A stretch of DNA of 64,000 nucleotides from Acidicapsa ligni (GTDB taxonomy: Bacteria; Acidobacteriota; Terriglobia; Terriglobales; Acidobacteriaceae): assembly GCF_025685655.1 (NCBI RefSeq), contig NZ_JAGSYG010000001.1, positions 1,426,001 to 1,490,000 on the forward strand. Reading direction: 5' to 3'. Within the stretch, counting starts at the first letter, position 1. Each line of letters starts with the position of its first letter. The position numbers and the translations under genes are program-made. Shown one piece after another: positions 1 through 8,872 of the stretch. The notes beneath the pieces were generated by a model that worked only from the letters and a program-made list of their open reading frames with translations, searched no databases and was not told the origin of the DNA.

Positions 1-567
1 CTTTCCGCTCTTTGCGCCCAAATGCCTGGAATCATGGCGTCTCTGGAGGAGGCTGTCGAGGTGCCCGATTATGGGAGCCATAGCTATCTGCGTAAGGCTA
101 GGATACGAGCTCTCCACAGGACCTTTCAGGATGCTGCCGATCAACTGCAAGCCAGCGGCGTCCCGGACACATTGGTTCATTCGGATATCAGTACGGAAAA
201 TATCCTCATCGCAGATGGTACTTGCATCTTCACCGATTGGGCACAAGCTGCGATCGGCAATCCGTTTGCGAACTTCGAGCAACTGAGGATGCAAGTGGCA
301 CAGCATCAGAATGCAGCGGTCGTCCAGGAAAGACTGCTTGCTGCTTACATGCGCACATGGTCAAGTCAGCTCAGTGCTCCGCAAATTCGACAAGCGTTTA
401 CGGCTATACCACCCATCGCGATTGCCATGTATCTGAGCACGCGGCGCGATTGGCTTAGCCCCGAGAAATTGCGAGAGCAACAGTTTGTGCGTTATGCAAG
501 GAGTATGGCACGTCAAATGGATCGTGCCGTTCAGGAGTACGAGGCACGGGAAGCACTGACAGCTTGA
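1..567 (+). CDS. Phosphotransferase (APH/choline-kinase-like), 5'-truncated by window edge
   Basis: The frame is open from base 1, so the N-terminus lies outside the window; the first internal ATG is at 22. The remaining 180 or so residues carry the kinase-like catalytic loop HSDISTEN (H-x-D-x4-N) followed by a metal-binding Asp in FTDW, the signature of the aminoglycoside phosphotransferase/choline kinase fold. Such enzymes transfer phosphate from ATP to a small hydroxyl substrate; the substrate cannot be read from sequence. It is followed 18 bp later by a gene on the other strand. No fluoride riboswitch lies nearby, so I regard it as outside the cluster. Confidence 0.7.
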   Translation, partial: LSALCAQMPGIMASLEEAVEVPDYGSHSYLRKARIRALHRTFQDAADQLQASGVPDTLVHSDISTENILIADGTCIFTDWAQAAIGNPFANFEQLRMQVAQHQNAAVVQERLLAAYMRTWSSQLSAPQIRQAFTAIPPIAIAMYLSTRRDWLSPEKLREQQFVRYARSMARQMDRAVQEYEAREALTA

Positions 568-585
568 AGGAGGTTCCACACCTGG

Positions 586-1329
586 TTAGTTGATGGTTAC
601 GGGATAGTAATATGGCGCTCCGTCTCCAAGGCGCTGAGTCCCGAGAAGGTAGTTTCCGGCTTGTACCTGGTTAAGGTTCATCTCAACATGTAGTTCGAGG
701 TGTGGCCCATCTGCCGTAGCGGTGCCTTCGGCCGATGCTACCAACGAAGACGTGCTCTTATCTCGGGTCAGGAAGATGCGATAGGTTCCGGATGGACTGT
801 AGTAGGGGAGGATAAGATGCAAATTCAGGAGCCTGCTTGGTAACAGGATCGGATGTGGCGCCGATGCCTCGGTTCCTCGCGAGACGCCATCGCCGCTCAG
901 ATCAACTAACATCGAGACGGAGTTGTTCGACGCGCTGGAGAGACGCGCTACCTCTTCGGTCCGCTCCCGCTGGTGCAACGCAGACCACGTGAAAGCAATC
1001 AGGCTGAGGCATGCAGCGATGCCAGCAAGCTTCCAGTTCCAAATGATCGACCGAGCCAGTCGGATCCGCGGTGACTGCATATCCCTCGTGCGTTGACGTC
1101 GCAATTCGATGAGGTCGCGGGTGCATTCGGCACACCGCATAATGTGGAGTCCGTTCAATTCGGCGAGTTCGACATTCCTCGGCGCTTCGACGAACGCTCG
1201 AAGAGTGGCAGGGCCAGGGCAGCCAATCCGATCGGGGTTCGGATGGTTCTTCAGCACATACTCCTCTGCTTTGGTAAACAGAAGCGTATCGTTCTCGTCG
1301 TCCTCCTGGAAAGTTCGGGAGTTGTTCAC
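586..1329 (-). CDS. Putative anti-sigma factor, single-pass membrane protein
   Basis: 247 residues. The N-terminal third contains a Cys/His pattern (H-IMRCAEC, around residues 63-69) resembling the zinc-binding anti-sigma domain. One hydrophobic segment follows (about residues 100-120, LAGIAACLSLIAFTW), then an extracytoplasmic C-terminal domain. It lies 41 bp downstream of an ECF-like sigma factor on the same strand, the usual sigma/anti-sigma order. Likely role: sequester the sigma factor at the membrane until a signal arrives. The signal is unknown. The assignment rests on topology, the Cys motif and the neighbour. Confidence 0.6.
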   Translation of the reverse strand: MNNSRTFQEDDENDTLLFTKAEEYVLKNHPNPDRIGCPGPATLRAFVEAPRNVELAELNGLHIMRCAECTRDLIELRRQRTRDMQSPRIRLARSIIWNWKLAGIAACLSLIAFTWSALHQRERTEEVARLSSASNNSVSMLVDLSGDGVSRGTEASAPHPILLPSRLLNLHLILPYYSPSGTYRIFLTRDKSTSSLVASAEGTATADGPHLELHVEMNLNQVQAGNYLLGTQRLGDGAPYYYPVTIN

Positions 1330-1370
1330 GTAACCCTTTCCTGGCTTTCACCGGCGTATGCCGGTATCTA

Positions 1371-1937
1371 CTATGGCCGCACTTGAATGCCCAGCCTCTT
1401 TCGTATACGAGCGAGTTCACGTCGGCATCGAATGCGGATCGATTCCTGTGACGTCTGTACCTCTTCGGCCACTTCGTCCCATCTGCTACGAGCACCATAG
1501 CGCATCATCAGGGCGCGTTGTAGCTCTGGAGGAGTGTCGCGGAGAAGTGTGGCGAGATCGTGTTCTGCATGAATGGCGTCGGCCGCGGGGGCGACCGGCG
1601 ACAGTAAGAATTCGACATCGTCGCTCGTTCCTTCCAACGTTAGTTTTGATCTTGCGCGGCGCTCTCGGCGTACTGCATTTCGATAAGCGCGCACAAGCAT
1701 CGTCTGCGCCTCTTCGACGTCGACTGGTGACAGGTCCGCAAGTTCTTCCTTCACCTGCTGAATGGCAGCTTCCATTAGTTCGTGGGCAAGAGATTCGTCG
1801 CCCAACAAGGTCGATGCCATGTGTTTGGCATCAGGCCATTCCGCCCTCACGGCAGCCCGCATGATCGGCGCAATCCAACGCCCGTGGGGTGTAAACCCAA
1901 TTACCCAGACGAGATCTGAAGGCGAAGGGGATGCCAT
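1371..1937 (-). CDS. ECF-type RNA polymerase sigma factor (probable)
   Basis: 188 residues from the ATG at 1937. An upstream extension to 2120 is open but reads low-complexity leader sequence, and the inner ATG begins a plausible protein (MASPSPSD). The C-terminal part, about residues 130-185, reads as a sigma region-4 helix-turn-helix: TPPELQRALMMRYGARSRWDEVAEE followed by an Arg-rich recognition helix. The N-terminal region is only weakly sigma-2-like. It is paired with the putative anti-sigma factor downstream. Its leader region from 1938 to 2138 is shared with the divergent HTH gene. Alternative: a sigma-like regulator of another class. Confidence 0.55.
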   Translation of the reverse strand: MASPSPSDLVWVIGFTPHGRWIAPIMRAAVRAEWPDAKHMASTLLGDESLAHELMEAAIQQVKEELADLSPVDVEEAQTMLVRAYRNAVRRERRARSKLTLEGTSDDVEFLLSPVAPAADAIHAEHDLATLLRDTPPELQRALMMRYGARSRWDEVAEEVQTSQESIRIRCRRELARIRKRLGIQVRP

Positions 1938-2138
1938 AGGGGGCCCACAGAAGAGCTTAGAGGGAAGCACTGTTGCTTCGACCTTGCCCTGTCTAAATCC
2001 AAAATACCCAACTCTCAAGGAAAAATCCACATAGTCGCTTATTTTTCCAGATTGACATGTCCGGTTTTCTCTTTCTCGATGGCTTAAAGAGTGTAGGGGT
2101 TTTTTCCCTTGTTCACCCAATCATTCGAAGAGGTGCAT

Positions 2139-2879
2139 ATGGCTGCCCTTCCCCAAGTGCAAGAACAGCAGCAGTCGTGGAGTAAAGAAGCCTTCGCTAT
2201 GGCTCGTCAGGCGAAGGTGCTTTCCGGGAACAAGCTGGAACAACTGGTCGTTCGATTGCAACGCCACAGCGGTCGCTCTAAAGAGGCGTGCTGGAAATTC
2301 ATTATTCAGCAAGGCCTCCAGGAAAAAATGGATCATCGACGCTGGACCGGCGACGAAATCGAGACGTTGAGAGAAGAGCTGGTTAAGCGATCCATCGAGG
2401 AAGTCGCTAAGAAACTCGATCGGACGCCCGAGGCAATCCGCAGCATTCTCAAGCGGAACAAACTCAGGGTCCGGGACATTCGCTGCGATCTTTTTTCAGT
2501 GGAGAGCCTCGCGGCGGCCCTCCATATCAGAAAGTCTGAGATTCAATACTGGATCGATCAAAATTGGCTTCCGGCAACGATGAGAAGCAAAGGACGCATG
2601 CGGTTCTACACCATTACGCCGGAAGCTCTCCTTCACCTCCACAAACATCACCACATGGACGTCCTTCGCCGTGGCCTTCCAAATCAGTCGCTCTTTGAGG
2701 CTTACGTTCAATACTGCTACTCCCCGAAGCATACGGTCGGCGAACAGCTCCTGGATGTGCGTCGAGATAAACGTGAACGAGCCGCCTTTTCTGCAATCTC
2801 AAAATCGAGGCAAGAAAATCAGAAAGACCCGGAGGATGAAGATGCTGGTGAAGAAGGAAGATATCAAATCCGGATCTGA
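2139..2879 (+). CDS. DNA-binding protein with Myb/SANT-like and MerR-like HTH segments
   Basis: 246 residues from the ATG at 2139, which has a GAAGAGGTG Shine-Dalgarno; a TTG 30 bp upstream is also in frame. Residues about 65-105 look like a Myb/SANT-type repeat (RRWTGDEIETLREEL...IEEVAKKLDRTPEAIRSILKR). Residues about 120-160 resemble a MerR-type winged HTH (FSVESLAAALHIRKSEIQYWIDQ) with a wing ending in RFYTIT. The C-terminus is charged. Probably a transcription or DNA-partition factor; the target is unknown. It overlaps the next gene by 38 bp. Confidence 0.5.
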   Translation: MAALPQVQEQQQSWSKEAFAMARQAKVLSGNKLEQLVVRLQRHSGRSKEACWKFIIQQGLQEKMDHRRWTGDEIETLREELVKRSIEEVAKKLDRTPEAIRSILKRNKLRVRDIRCDLFSVESLAAALHIRKSEIQYWIDQNWLPATMRSKGRMRFYTITPEALLHLHKHHHMDVLRRGLPNQSLFEAYVQYCYSPKHTVGEQLLDVRRDKRERAAFSAISKSRQENQKDPEDEDAGEEGRYQIRI

Positions 2880-3105
2880 GGCAGGGCGTCGCCAGTCCCT
2901 TCCGGCAGAGGCTTGTCCCTACTGCGGGCGTCAGAAGGAATATGATCGCATCTCACTTGGTGAGCTAGCGACAAGTATTCTTTGTGTCATTCTCCTCATG
3001 GCCATCGCTATACCTCTTGTTTGCATAACTGAGCATTGGCTGGAGCATCAGGGGCAGAAGTCGTTCGACAACTTGATCTGGCGGGAACGGATCGAGAACT
3101 GGTAA
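2842..3105 (+). CDS. Small membrane protein with CxxC motif
   Basis: 87 residues. I chose the ATG at 2842 because a GGAGG lies 6 bp upstream; the ATG at 2836 directly abuts that SD. The N-terminal half has CPYCGRQ, a one-half zinc-ribbon-like motif, and the C-terminal half has one long hydrophobic helix (SILCVILLMAIAIPLVCI). The family is unrecognised. Its start overlaps the end of the upstream HTH gene, suggesting translational coupling. It converges with the KH gene, with only 4 bp between the stops. Confidence 0.5.
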   Translation: MLVKKEDIKSGSEAGRRQSLPAEACPYCGRQKEYDRISLGELATSILCVILLMAIAIPLVCITEHWLEHQGQKSFDNLIWRERIENW

Positions 3106-3109
3106 TCCA

Positions 3110-3421
3110 TCAGGCAGACGGTTGTTGGCTCCGCAACTTAGGTGGGTTGTAATCTTCTTCAATGTTGAGAGCATACCGTCGGCGTAATTTCATTCCGGCT
3201 GCCGAGATGATGGTCCGAATCGAACGCGCCGTCCGTCCTTGCTTTCCGATAATCTTGCCGGCATCTTCGTTGGCCACGTGCAAATTCAGAGTTATCGCTC
3301 CGCCTTCTTCAAAACACTCGACAGTTACTGCATCGGACTCGTCGACAAGACTTTGCGCGATCATCAGTACTAGCTGTTGCACTGACTCATCCGCAGAGCA
3401 CTGAGAATTCGAAGTTGTCAT
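3110..3421 (-). CDS. KH-domain RNA-binding protein (KhpA/YlqC-like)
   Basis: 103 residues with a GGAGACAAC ribosome-binding site. The middle carries the KH signature GKIIGKQGRTARSIRTII with the GxxG loop (GKQG), preceded by beta strands. This fits KhpA (YlqC) in size and domain position. KhpA proteins bind RNA, often with KhpB, and influence cell division and translation. The C-terminal tail is longer and more basic than in the canonical 75-80 residue protein. It stands alone here, away from the usual rpsP-rimM context, which suggests an additional paralogue. Confidence 0.75.
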   Translation of the reverse strand: MTTSNSQCSADESVQQLVLMIAQSLVDESDAVTVECFEEGGAITLNLHVANEDAGKIIGKQGRTARSIRTIISAAGMKLRRRYALNIEEDYNPPKLRSQQPSA

Positions 3422-3666
3422 TTCGTTGTCTCCTTCGCATGTCTTCGGTGCGATACCACGCTATGAATAGCTGGGCGCATAGTCCCGCGTCGAGGCTTGC
3501 AGCGTGTTTCCTATTCACCGTGAGGAGCAGGTGAACTGGCATTCAAATCACCGTACCAACAACTCCCTCCATTCTACAAATCTGTTCTTAGCGGCACGAA
3601 ATAGGCGTCGTGTCGCCATTCCGTTCAGTGAAACTCACTTTCCCCTTTCAAAGAAGGAGCTTCGAA

Positions 3667-3927
3667 ATGTCTCCCGTTGAGAACGTGCGCCTAAAACTGG
3701 CCGTAGCTTATGACAGGTTCCGTCGCAGTCCCGTTCGATCGTTGTTTAACCTAACCCTTCGCCTGGCGGGTGCATTCCTCGTGACCGAGATCGGGCATCG
3801 AACTGGCGTGTCCGACCTGATTATCTTTCCGATGACGTTGTTGGTCATCATCGTCATCTCCCTTTTGTGCCACGTAACATGGCGATGGTGCGATGAAAAG
3901 CCATTCCCCTCACGGCCTAAGGACTGA
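3667..3927 (+). CDS. Hypothetical small membrane protein
   Basis: 86 residues from the ATG at 3667, preceded by AAGAAGGAG. Two hydrophobic stretches are visible: a weak one around SLFNLTLRLAGAFLVTE and a strong one around LIIFPMTLLVIIVISLLC. The C-terminus is short and charged. No family is recognised. The 245 bp before it (3422-3666) show no gene or riboswitch. Confidence 0.45.
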   Translation: MSPVENVRLKLAVAYDRFRRSPVRSLFNLTLRLAGAFLVTEIGHRTGVSDLIIFPMTLLVIIVISLLCHVTWRWCDEKPFPSRPKD

Positions 3928-3982
3928 TCTCGCGCGGGCGTGGGGAAATTGCGACACGTCTTGCAGAAGTCGGTGCCGAAAC

Positions 3983-5308
3983 TCAGCCCGACGATGATCT
4001 CTTTGCCGGCGTTTCCCCGAGGTCCGATGCCCGAATGCCGCGAGGTCCCCGCGGGGTGCGCAGTTTGTCGGCAGTATCATCGAACTCTTCGAGTGGTGGC
4101 GGAGGACCAAAGGGGATGCGTGTCGGCGCTTCCTTGCGGACCTCATGGATCGACCCTAGGTAGATCGTATTGAGTCCATAACGAGCGTTGAGACTATCAA
4201 GGGCAGTCATCACTCGTTCTCTTGCGCTCTCTTGCTGGAAGGGATCAATGCCGAAGAGGTCCGGCGACGGCGCTCCATCAAGATGGGTGAGAGCTACCGA
4301 TAGGTCTGATGGGATGTAAGCGGGAACGCGGGGCCAGATCGCAATCAAGTGTTCCTGAAGTGTGTATGGATCGTGGCACGGCTCGATCCGGATATTGCAT
4401 GCAAACGTGGGATGTTCGCGGAAGCCGACCTGCAAGGAAATTCCTCCTGCCCAAAGATCGTTACGACGCATCTTGCGGGCCGTCGAGTGAAGCAACTTCA
4501 ACGCCACAGCTCGTGCTTTATCGAGAGTCCTGCAATCCGGAGGCAGGATATGCTGGCGGCTCAGGGTTTGTAATGGCCGCGCGGGAGGCTCAAGAAAATC
4601 TTCTCCACGCAGCCAAAGCCAAAGCCGGTCACCTAAGACACCACCCCAGATCGTGTGCATCCGTTCTCGTGTCAGGGCGCATAGTTGGCGCATGGTGTTG
4701 ACTCCTTCGGTATGAAGTCGTTCCTCCATCCGCTTTCCTATTCCGGGAATGTCGCCGAGCTGCAGGCTGTACAGCGACTGGGGCAGGTAGCGATGCTCGA
4801 AGATCATCAGCCCATCTGGCTTTTGCATGTCGCCAGCGATCTTGGCGAGCAAGCGATTCGGTGCAAGGCCGACCGAACAGCGCAATGTGATGCCTACGGT
4901 GCGAAGCTCGTGCTTAATTTCATAGGCGATCGCTGTTGCACGTTGCAGCGTGCGCTCCCGGCCGATGAGCTGACAGGCGAATTCGTCGCAGGACATGACC
5001 TGTTGGATAGGGATACACCGTTCGATCGCAGCTGCTATGCGGTGATGGTACTCGACATAAAGTCGGGGGCGAGCTTCAACGACGATCAAGTGAGGGCATA
5101 ATGCCTTCGCGTCGGCGACGCCGGTGCCCGTCTTGATGCCGTATGCCTTGGCCTGGTAGCTGGCGGCAATACAGCAGGTCGAATCAACATCCACTGGAAC
5201 GATCCCGACAGGCTGGCCACGCAGTTCCGGACGCAACTCTTGTTCGATCGAGGCAAAATAGGAATTTAGATCGACAAACAGCCAATTGATCGAGGAATCG
5301 GCCATCAT
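3983..5308 (-). CDS. dinB: Y-family DNA polymerase (DinB/Pol IV-like)
   Basis: 441 residues from the ATG at 5308, which overlaps the upstream stop by 4 bp (ATGA), so the pair is coupled. The palm begins FVDLNSYFASIE, the DinB motif that in the family supplies the first metal-binding Asp. The second catalytic motif is SCDEFACQL (S-x-D-E). Later come RCSVGLAPNRLLAKIAGDMQKPDG and the helix-hairpin-helix LGDIPGIGKRMEERL, then a little-finger domain and a Pro/Arg-rich tail. Members perform translesion synthesis. Length fits the acidobacterial DinB relatives that are partnered with a small upstream protein, as here. Confidence 0.85.
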   Translation of the reverse strand: MMADSSINWLFVDLNSYFASIEQELRPELRGQPVGIVPVDVDSTCCIAASYQAKAYGIKTGTGVADAKALCPHLIVVEARPRLYVEYHHRIAAAIERCIPIQQVMSCDEFACQLIGRERTLQRATAIAYEIKHELRTVGITLRCSVGLAPNRLLAKIAGDMQKPDGLMIFEHRYLPQSLYSLQLGDIPGIGKRMEERLHTEGVNTMRQLCALTRERMHTIWGGVLGDRLWLWLRGEDFLEPPARPLQTLSRQHILPPDCRTLDKARAVALKLLHSTARKMRRNDLWAGGISLQVGFREHPTFACNIRIEPCHDPYTLQEHLIAIWPRVPAYIPSDLSVALTHLDGAPSPDLFGIDPFQQESARERVMTALDSLNARYGLNTIYLGSIHEVRKEAPTRIPFGPPPPLEEFDDTADKLRTPRGPRGIRASDLGETPAKRSSSG

Positions 5309-5748
5309 TTCCCCGCCAAACGCGCATACTGTTCCGGGGTCAGCCAAAGATCCACGTTGCCACGGCCCGCATGCATAGCTTGCTCGACGGCCTGCCTGGA
5401 TGCCAAATCACGGAAGCCGTTGCTTCGCCCGATCATCTCAACTATCGCGTCAGGGGCGGTAAACGTGCGCGGGCGCGCTGCCGGCGTTCGAAGGTCCCCC
5501 TCCAGGAATGTGCAATGCCATTGATCCCGGCGAGCGAACGACATATGGACGCGGTGAAGTTTCGGCGTGGGATTGCGTTCGGCTGAGCATTTGTCGCAGG
5601 CTCGTTCTCCCGGAGGCTGCCAAAGCAGAACATCAAGGTGGCGTCCGCAGAAACAACAAATCTTCCCTGCGGCTCGCATTCGGGTTGTCGAAGCTCGTTC
5701 GCCGCCCATGACCCTAAGATAGGCGAAGAAAGAGCGAAAATCATCCAC
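5305..5748 (-). CDS. Hypothetical zinc-ribbon-like protein coupled to dinB
   Basis: 147 residues if the GTG at 5748 is used; an ATG at 5709 with AGGGT upstream is an alternative (134 residues). Two Cys pairs, CCFCGR and CDKC, about 20 residues apart, suggest a zinc ribbon. The C-terminal half ends WLTPEQYARLAGK. It overlaps dinB by 4 bp, so the two are almost certainly co-translated; it may be an accessory factor for the polymerase. No family name is known to me. Confidence 0.55.
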   Translation of the reverse strand: MDDFRSFFAYLRVMGGERASTTRMRAAGKICCFCGRHLDVLLWQPPGERACDKCSAERNPTPKLHRVHMSFARRDQWHCTFLEGDLRTPAARPRTFTAPDAIVEMIGRSNGFRDLASRQAVEQAMHAGRGNVDLWLTPEQYARLAGK

Positions 5749-5863
5749 AAACTACATCTAATTGATCCAACAGGAGTTAGTCATTCGAATTCCGAGCAGG
5801 AGCTGGCCAGGCGTGCCGAGCCTGAGAAATTCGAAGACTGGACCTGGAGAGTGTTCGTTTCGT

Positions 5864-7111
5864 TCACCTCGTGAGCAGATCCAAAGCATTTCCCATCGCC
5901 TCGTAGCCTGCGTCACTCGGATGCAGATGGTCGCCGTGGTCATATTTCGGTAGATACTGCTGCGGATTTCCCGGATCCCGAGTGACCTGATCAAAATCGG
6001 CGACGCCATCAAAGGTTCCACTGGTACGAATCCATTGGTTGAGAGCGGAACGGACCGCCTCACCTTTCTCGGAGTAGTAGCCCGCGCCCTTATAGGGAGT
6101 CAACGTAGCTCCAATCACTTTGATGTGAAACGTATGCGCTCTATCGACAAGCTGCTTCATTCCAGTTTCGAGGTCGATCACCGAGACGTCATCTGCAGGA
6201 GCACGCGGATGCGATAACCTGCCGATATCGTTGATACCCTCAAGAACGATCAGATACTTGACGCCGCTCTGCGTGAGGACGTCCCGATCGAAACGGGCCA
6301 ACGCATTCTGCGCCCAGCCATCATTCAAAATGCGGTTTCCATCAATTCCTTCATCCAGCACGCTGAGTTGCGCAGAACTCCTATTCTTACTTAGCTTGAC
6401 TGCTAGATAGTCGGGCCATCGATGGTTCGCATCGACGGTCGAGTAGGCACCGTCCGTAATCGAATCCCCAAACGCGACAACAGCCCCCGCATCGTCATTG
6501 CCCGCGAGCACATCGATTCCGTCCAGAAAATACCATGAGGTCTGTTTGCGGGCATCATGAAGCGTGGCCGCAGTGGTTTCATTTCCCTCGACCATGTAGT
6601 TTGTCTGTCTTGCGTCGGAATGGTAGGTATAGTTCGGCAAATCCTGACTAGGTAGATAGAAGCTCACCGTCACATCGGAAAAGGCGGGCAAGTTTATATC
6701 CACCGGGTCGCTATACATCTCGGCTCCGGCTGGGATCTTTACTGTGATCTGCCCGTTGAACATGAGCGGACGATCTGACCCTTGCTGAGTATCGCCATTA
6801 CCAGCACTGAGAGCGATGTGTGCGCTGCTGATTTGCAATGGCAATATACCGTACCGATTCGTGAAACGGACCCGAACCCGGTTACCACTGATCGATGTAT
6901 GCACAATCTCGCGTAAGGTTGCGTTGCTGAAAGGGAGAAGCCCGCTGTCGTTCATCGGGATCATCGGCGCTGTGGCCCAGGTGCCTACCCAATGAGAATG
7001 AGGCTGTTGAACGTTCCGGCCTGCTTCTTGTGGGAAGGCCTGAACGGCAGCCAACGCCAACAGTCCGAATATTCCCACGCTGTGAATCCACTCTTGTTTC
7101 AATCGGTGCAT
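5864..7111 (-). CDS. Secreted SGNH/GDSL-family hydrolase
   Basis: 415 residues with an N-terminal signal peptide (SVGIFGLLALAAVQAF). A beta-rich N-terminal domain precedes the SGNH hydrolase domain. Blocks visible are VAFGDSITDGA with the nucleophilic Ser, LEGINDIG (the G-x-N-D block) and DHLHPSDAGY with the catalytic Asp/His. This fits exported acyl- or carbohydrate-esterases common in Acidobacteriota. It is divergent in function from its AraC neighbour but on the same strand, 43 bp downstream. No riboswitch is nearby. Confidence 0.85.
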   Translation of the reverse strand: MHRLKQEWIHSVGIFGLLALAAVQAFPQEAGRNVQQPHSHWVGTWATAPMIPMNDSGLLPFSNATLREIVHTSISGNRVRVRFTNRYGILPLQISSAHIALSAGNGDTQQGSDRPLMFNGQITVKIPAGAEMYSDPVDINLPAFSDVTVSFYLPSQDLPNYTYHSDARQTNYMVEGNETTAATLHDARKQTSWYFLDGIDVLAGNDDAGAVVAFGDSITDGAYSTVDANHRWPDYLAVKLSKNRSSAQLSVLDEGIDGNRILNDGWAQNALARFDRDVLTQSGVKYLIVLEGINDIGRLSHPRAPADDVSVIDLETGMKQLVDRAHTFHIKVIGATLTPYKGAGYYSEKGEAVRSALNQWIRTSGTFDGVADFDQVTRDPGNPQQYLPKYDHGDHLHPSDAGYEAMGNALDLLTR

Positions 7112-7154
7112 GCTCTCTCCTTTGTGGTCTGATTCTCTAGCTTCGTTGGCCTAG

Positions 7155-7943
7155 TCATACATTGCCCTCCATCGAAAAGTAGCGGCTTGGGGCAATGCCA
7201 GTCACGCGTTTGAACATTGCAGTGAAGCTCCAGGCCGTCTCATAGCCGACGGTGCTCGCAATCTCCGTGAGCGGCCGCCCCTCAGCCATCAGCGGTAGCG
7301 CCGAAAAGGCGCAGATATGATCGCGCCATGCCTGAAAGGAGAGGTGCGCTTCGCGCTGAAGAAGACGGTTCAGTGTTCGTCGGGAAACTCCGAGACGTTT
7401 AGCCCATTGATCGAGTGTGCTCCTGTCGTTCGGAGTTCTCAGGAGTATCTCTTCCATGCTCTGAAGACGTCGATCGTGTAACTTTGGAAGGCCTACAGGA
7501 TTGATCGCAGCCCAGTTGATCTCACCGAGTAAAGCAGCGATAATTCGGGCGTCCTGCCCTTTCTCGTCATATTCAACGGGCATATCCATCACGCGGAGTA
7601 TCAATTCACGGAGCAAAGCCGAAACTCCGATCATCCTGGCAACTCCAGGCGCTTCGAAAGGACACGCGTCTGTTCGGATGTAGAGAGTCCTTATCTGCAC
7701 CGGACCGATGCTCCCGGTCCGATGAAGACACCCAGGGGGCAACCACACGGCCCTCTGCGGAGGAACGATCCAACAGCCGGAATCGAACGTTACCTTCATG
7801 CTGCCGGACGCGGCATAGAGAAACTGCGCGCGGGAGTTGGCATGCATGAAGCCGATATAACCACCGGCATGGTCCTTCGAGAGCGCCGAAACCGGTCGCG
7901 CGACCGTCTGCAGATACTCATGTTCATCGGGTCTCATTTCCAT
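7155..7943 (-). CDS. AraC-family transcriptional regulator with N-terminal cupin
   Basis: 262 residues. The N-terminal 90 residues read as a cupin-like sensor (AASGSMKVTFDSGCWIVPPQRAVWLPP). The C-terminal 100 residues hold the double HTH of AraC proteins, with LDQWAKRLGVSRRTLNRLLQRE and the family signature VGYETAWSFTAMFKRVTGIAPSRYF. It probably regulates the adjacent SGNH hydrolase or itself; the effector is unknown. The start may be the ATG at 7943 or the one two codons later. Confidence 0.85.
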   Translation of the reverse strand: MEMRPDEHEYLQTVARPVSALSKDHAGGYIGFMHANSRAQFLYAASGSMKVTFDSGCWIVPPQRAVWLPPGCLHRTGSIGPVQIRTLYIRTDACPFEAPGVARMIGVSALLRELILRVMDMPVEYDEKGQDARIIAALLGEINWAAINPVGLPKLHDRRLQSMEEILLRTPNDRSTLDQWAKRLGVSRRTLNRLLQREAHLSFQAWRDHICAFSALPLMAEGRPLTEIASTVGYETAWSFTAMFKRVTGIAPSRYFSMEGNV

Positions 7944-7970
7944 GGCCTGATCGACGTAAGGGTTAGTGCA

Positions 7971-8300
7971 CTACGAGGAATATCCCTTCTCTTTATTCCG
8001 CAGTGACTGACTCAGAACAATTCGAGAACGAGTCGCCATCATCCTCGACTGTCGCCTCACAACGGCCCCAAAGGATGCATCGTGACGCCTTCGCGATTCG
8101 ATCGCGTGAATCGACGCCACCCCCATTGGGAGAACAATCGCCGCAGCTACGGGAGGTTTGGGTGCACCTTTGTGTGGCGATGTCTTCACGAGGATCGCAA
8201 TCGTGAGCGCAAGAAAGGCAACCGCCAAGACCCAGAGGACGGGTCCTATCCACTTGTGTTTAGGTACAGCTCTTCTATGCCTTCGAATACGACCGTTCAT
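7971..8300 (-). CDS. Small membrane protein downstream of pyrophosphatase 1
   Basis: 109 residues. The start is at 8300, with GGAGGACGAGC just upstream inside the 3' end of ppa, so the two genes overlap by 26 bp and are probably coupled. A basic N-terminus is followed by one transmembrane helix (IGPVLWVLAVAFLALTIAILV), a Pro-rich linker and a basic tail. The family is unrecognised. A one-TM protein likewise follows the second pyrophosphatase at 63337, although the two are not obviously homologous. Confidence 0.55.
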   Translation of the reverse strand: MNGRIRRHRRAVPKHKWIGPVLWVLAVAFLALTIAILVKTSPHKGAPKPPVAAAIVLPMGVASIHAIESRRRHDASFGAVVRRQSRMMATRSRIVLSQSLRNKEKGYSS

Positions 8301-8841
8301 GCTCGTCCTCCGCAGCTACACGCCGATTCAGAAAACGCTCGTGGCAGGTCGTAATCATCTGGTGCGCCGCTGCGGTGTCTTTCCACCCCAAGGCTTTTGT
8401 TCGTTTTCCTTCGAGGTCTTTGTAGGTCGAGAAGAAGTGCGAAATCTCCCTCAAAATGTGAGGGGAAATTTCCGTAAAACACTCGATTTCGCCGTAGCGT
8501 GGATTTCCGGTAGCGTAGGCTAAGATCTTTTCGTCAGGTACGCCCTGATCCAACATCTCGAACATGCCAATCGGGCGTGCATGAAACACGCAGCCAGGAA
8601 ACGTCGGCGATTCCCCGAGCACAAGAATGTCGAGCGGGTCACCATCCTCGGCGAGCGTCTGTGGAATGAAGCCATAATCGGCCGGGTAGTGTATAGGTGA
8701 ATGTAAATTTCGATCTAGCCGAAAGACATGGAGGATCTTGTCGTATTCGTACTTGTTCGAGGAGTCTTTAGGGATCTCGATGACCGCAGTGACAATCTCA
8801 GGCGACTGTTTGCCGATCGGAAGGTGGAGATAATTGGTCAT
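8275..8841 (-). CDS. ppa: Inorganic pyrophosphatase, family I (copy 1)
   Basis: 188 residues. It hydrolyses PPi to 2 Pi in the cytoplasm using Mg2+; the family is classically inhibited by fluoride. The signature EDGDPLDILVL supplies the three metal-binding Asp residues, preceded by KYEYDKILHVFRLDR and HYPADYGFIPQT. The C-terminal active-site Tyr/Lys block is present (TYKDLEGKRTKALGW). A second copy sits at 62799. A fluoride riboswitch with a terminator lies 31 bp upstream, so synthesis should rise with fluoride, matching the idea of replacing poisoned enzyme. Confidence 0.95.
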   Translation of the reverse strand: MTNYLHLPIGKQSPEIVTAVIEIPKDSSNKYEYDKILHVFRLDRNLHSPIHYPADYGFIPQTLAEDGDPLDILVLGESPTFPGCVFHARPIGMFEMLDQGVPDEKILAYATGNPRYGEIECFTEISPHILREISHFFSTYKDLEGKRTKALGWKDTAAAHQMITTCHERFLNRRVAAEDEHERSYSKA

Positions 8842-8872
8842 TTGTGCTCCCTCTCAATGCGAGTGCGGGAGC

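Noticed and set aside
3422-3666. Possible additional fluoride riboswitch (AACTCCCTCC near 3558)
   Set aside because: No P1 hairpin of the right form and no GATGACTCC tail on either strand.
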